A stretch of DNA of 8,557 nucleotides from Ferruginibacter sp. Its GTDB lineage: Bacteria; Bacteroidota; Bacteroidia; Chitinophagales; Chitinophagaceae. A program made the translations under genes and the position numbers. The notes under the pieces are model-generated. The model did no database searches. It was not told the origin of the DNA and was given only the letters and a program-made list of their open reading frames with translations. Below, piece after piece: positions 7,917 to 8,557 of the stretch; the stretch's first letter is position 1; every line of letters begins with the position of its first letter. The DNA lies in NCBI GenBank assembly GCA_030831725.1, contig JAURKN010000173.1:1-8557 (forward strand), read 5' to 3'.

Positions 7917-7924
7917 TTTATTTG
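7917..7924 (+). promoter_or_regulatory. Weak candidate -7 promoter box for rmlB
   Basis: TTTATTTG followed by CA differs by one base from the TAnnTTTG consensus and lies 21 bases before the rmlB ATG. This spacing is almost the same as for the opposing candidate. No convincing -33 TTTG is found at the expected distance; the nearest TTG (7902-7904) is too close. Confidence 0.3.
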
Positions 7925-7945
7925 CACAGTTTCAACATCATCCAT

Positions 7946-8557
7946 ATGCATACCATTCTGATTACCGGCGGTGCAGGGTTCATCGGCTCTCATTTAACCC
8001 GACTTTTTGTGACCCGATATCCTCAATACAGGATAGTCAACCTTGATGCCTTAACCTATGCCGGTAACCTCGAAAACCTAAGAGACATAGAGTCTCATGC
8101 CAATTATTTCTTCGAAAAAGGCGATATCACGGATGCTACCCTCGTTCAGGAACTCTTCATAAAGTATGATTTTACAGGCGTTTTGCATTGTGCCGCGGAA
8201 AGTCATGTGGACAGGTCTATTACAGACCCTTTGGCGTTTGTGAGAACAAATGTGGTAGGAACGGTCAATCTGCTCCATGCGGCCAAAAATCATTGGAAAG
8301 GAAATCATGATGGCAAGATTTTTTATCATATATCCACAGACGAAGTCTACGGCAGTCTTGGAAAAGAGGGCTTCTTTACCGAAGAAACCCCTTACGATCC
8401 CAGGAGTCCATATTCAGCTTCGAAAGCATCTTCAGATCATTTTGTCAGGGCGTTTTATCACACCTATCATTTGCCTGTCAAAATTTCGAACTGTTCAAAC
8501 AATTACGGGCCCTATCATTTTCCTGAGAAACTGATTCCGCTTTGTATACATAACATC
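7946..8557 (+). CDS. rmlB: dTDP-glucose 4,6-dehydratase (RmlB), 3'-truncated by the window edge
   Basis: Cytoplasmic short-chain dehydrogenase/reductase enzyme that converts dTDP-glucose to dTDP-4-keto-6-deoxyglucose with bound NAD+, the second step towards dTDP-L-rhamnose and several other deoxysugars. The first 204 codons are present and the frame is open to the last base. Visible hallmarks are the NAD+-binding GGAGFIGSH (8-16), LDALTYAGNLENL (33-45), AAESHVDRSI (83-92), the catalytic TDE in HISTDEVYG (128-136), YSASK with Tyr156 and Lys160, and the SNNYGPYHFPEKLIP block (184-198). The full-length family is about 340-350 residues, so roughly 40% is missing. The ATG at 7946 places the Rossmann motif at the usual distance from the N-terminus. 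It is transcribed away from the GT4 gene and may lead a separate sugar-nucleotide operon beyond the window. RmlB paralogues feeding other 6-deoxysugars cannot be excluded. Confidence 0.94.
   Translation, partial: MHTILITGGAGFIGSHLTRLFVTRYPQYRIVNLDALTYAGNLENLRDIESHANYFFEKGDITDATLVQELFIKYDFTGVLHCAAESHVDRSITDPLAFVRTNVVGTVNLLHAAKNHWKGNHDGKIFYHISTDEVYGSLGKEGFFTEETPYDPRSPYSASKASSDHFVRAFYHTYHLPVKISNCSNNYGPYHFPEKLIPLCIHNI

Larger units (their letters stand above)
7793..7945. other. Divergent intergenic region between the GT4 gene and rmlB
   Basis: This is the only sizeable non-coding stretch in the window, 153 bases, AT-rich and lying between two gene starts that point away from each other. It should hold promoters for both. 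Besides the two -7-like boxes listed separately, it contains a small perfect inverted repeat, GCAC-AATA-GTGC (7886-7897), roughly 20 bases upstream of the rmlB box. That repeat could be a protein-binding site, but it is short enough to be chance. No small ORF or RNA gene is apparent. Confidence 0.6.

Noticed and set aside
7967..7974. GGCGGTGC, similar to the ops/JUMPstart core GGCGGTAG
   Set aside because: It lies inside rmlB and encodes part of the Gly-Gly-Ala Rossmann motif, it differs in the last two bases, and JUMPstart elements belong to enterobacterial operons upstream of genes.
8277..8534. 85-codon + strand frame near the right end
   Set aside because: It overlaps rmlB in another frame; the rmlB frame encodes TDE, YSASK and NNYGPY motifs and is clearly the real one.
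1..8557. Possible undescribed defence, mobile or RNA-based system
   Set aside because: Every gene belongs to a known surface-polysaccharide family. No transposase, integrase, nuclease, toxin-antitoxin pair, CRISPR repeat or structured RNA was seen on either strand.

Overview
The window is part of a surface-polysaccharide (exopolysaccharide, capsule or O-antigen type) biosynthesis and export locus from a member of the Bacteroidota. The best guess, from remembered similarity, is a Chitinophagales or Sphingobacteriales relative. The reasons are the many-SLBB export protein of the kind common in that phylum, the moderately AT-rich DNA, the absence of clear Shine-Dalgarno sites before most starts, and a candidate TAnnTTTG-type -7 promoter box. 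No RNA genes, mobile elements, CRISPR arrays or attachment sites were seen.

Left block (1-6720, + strand): five genes packed like one operon. They are (i) a polysaccharide export outer-membrane protein with six SLBB repeats, whose N-terminus lies outside the window; (ii) a Wzz-type chain-length/co-polymerase protein with two membrane helices and no kinase domain; (iii) a Wzx-type polytopic flippase; (iv) a Wzy-type repeat-unit polymerase; and (v) a GT2 glycosyltransferase resembling rhamnosyltransferases. Gaps shrink along the block: tens of bases, then 4 bases, then an ATGA overlap. This points to co-transcription and translational coupling at the end of the operon.

Right block (6728-8557): a GT4-type glycosyltransferase on the - strand converges on the GT2 gene with only 7 bases between the stop codons. 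A 153-bp divergent intergenic region (7793-7945) then separates it from the 5' part of rmlB (dTDP-glucose 4,6-dehydratase, + strand), which runs off the window end. RmlB was found by reading the frame from 7946; it is open to the last base, with 204 codons present.

How they work together: glycosyltransferases such as the GT2 and GT4 proteins build a lipid-linked repeat unit on the cytoplasmic face. RmlB would supply dTDP-4-keto-6-deoxyglucose, the precursor of dTDP-L-rhamnose and related deoxysugars. Wzx flips the unit, Wzy polymerises it in the periplasm, Wzz sets chain length, and the SLBB protein carries the polymer across the outer membrane. The initiating phosphoglycosyltransferase, a tyrosine kinase and the rest of the sugar pathway are not in the window. 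I see a largely conventional Wzx/Wzy-dependent pathway and no convincing evidence of an undescribed system. The items worth a second look are mostly regulatory or architectural.
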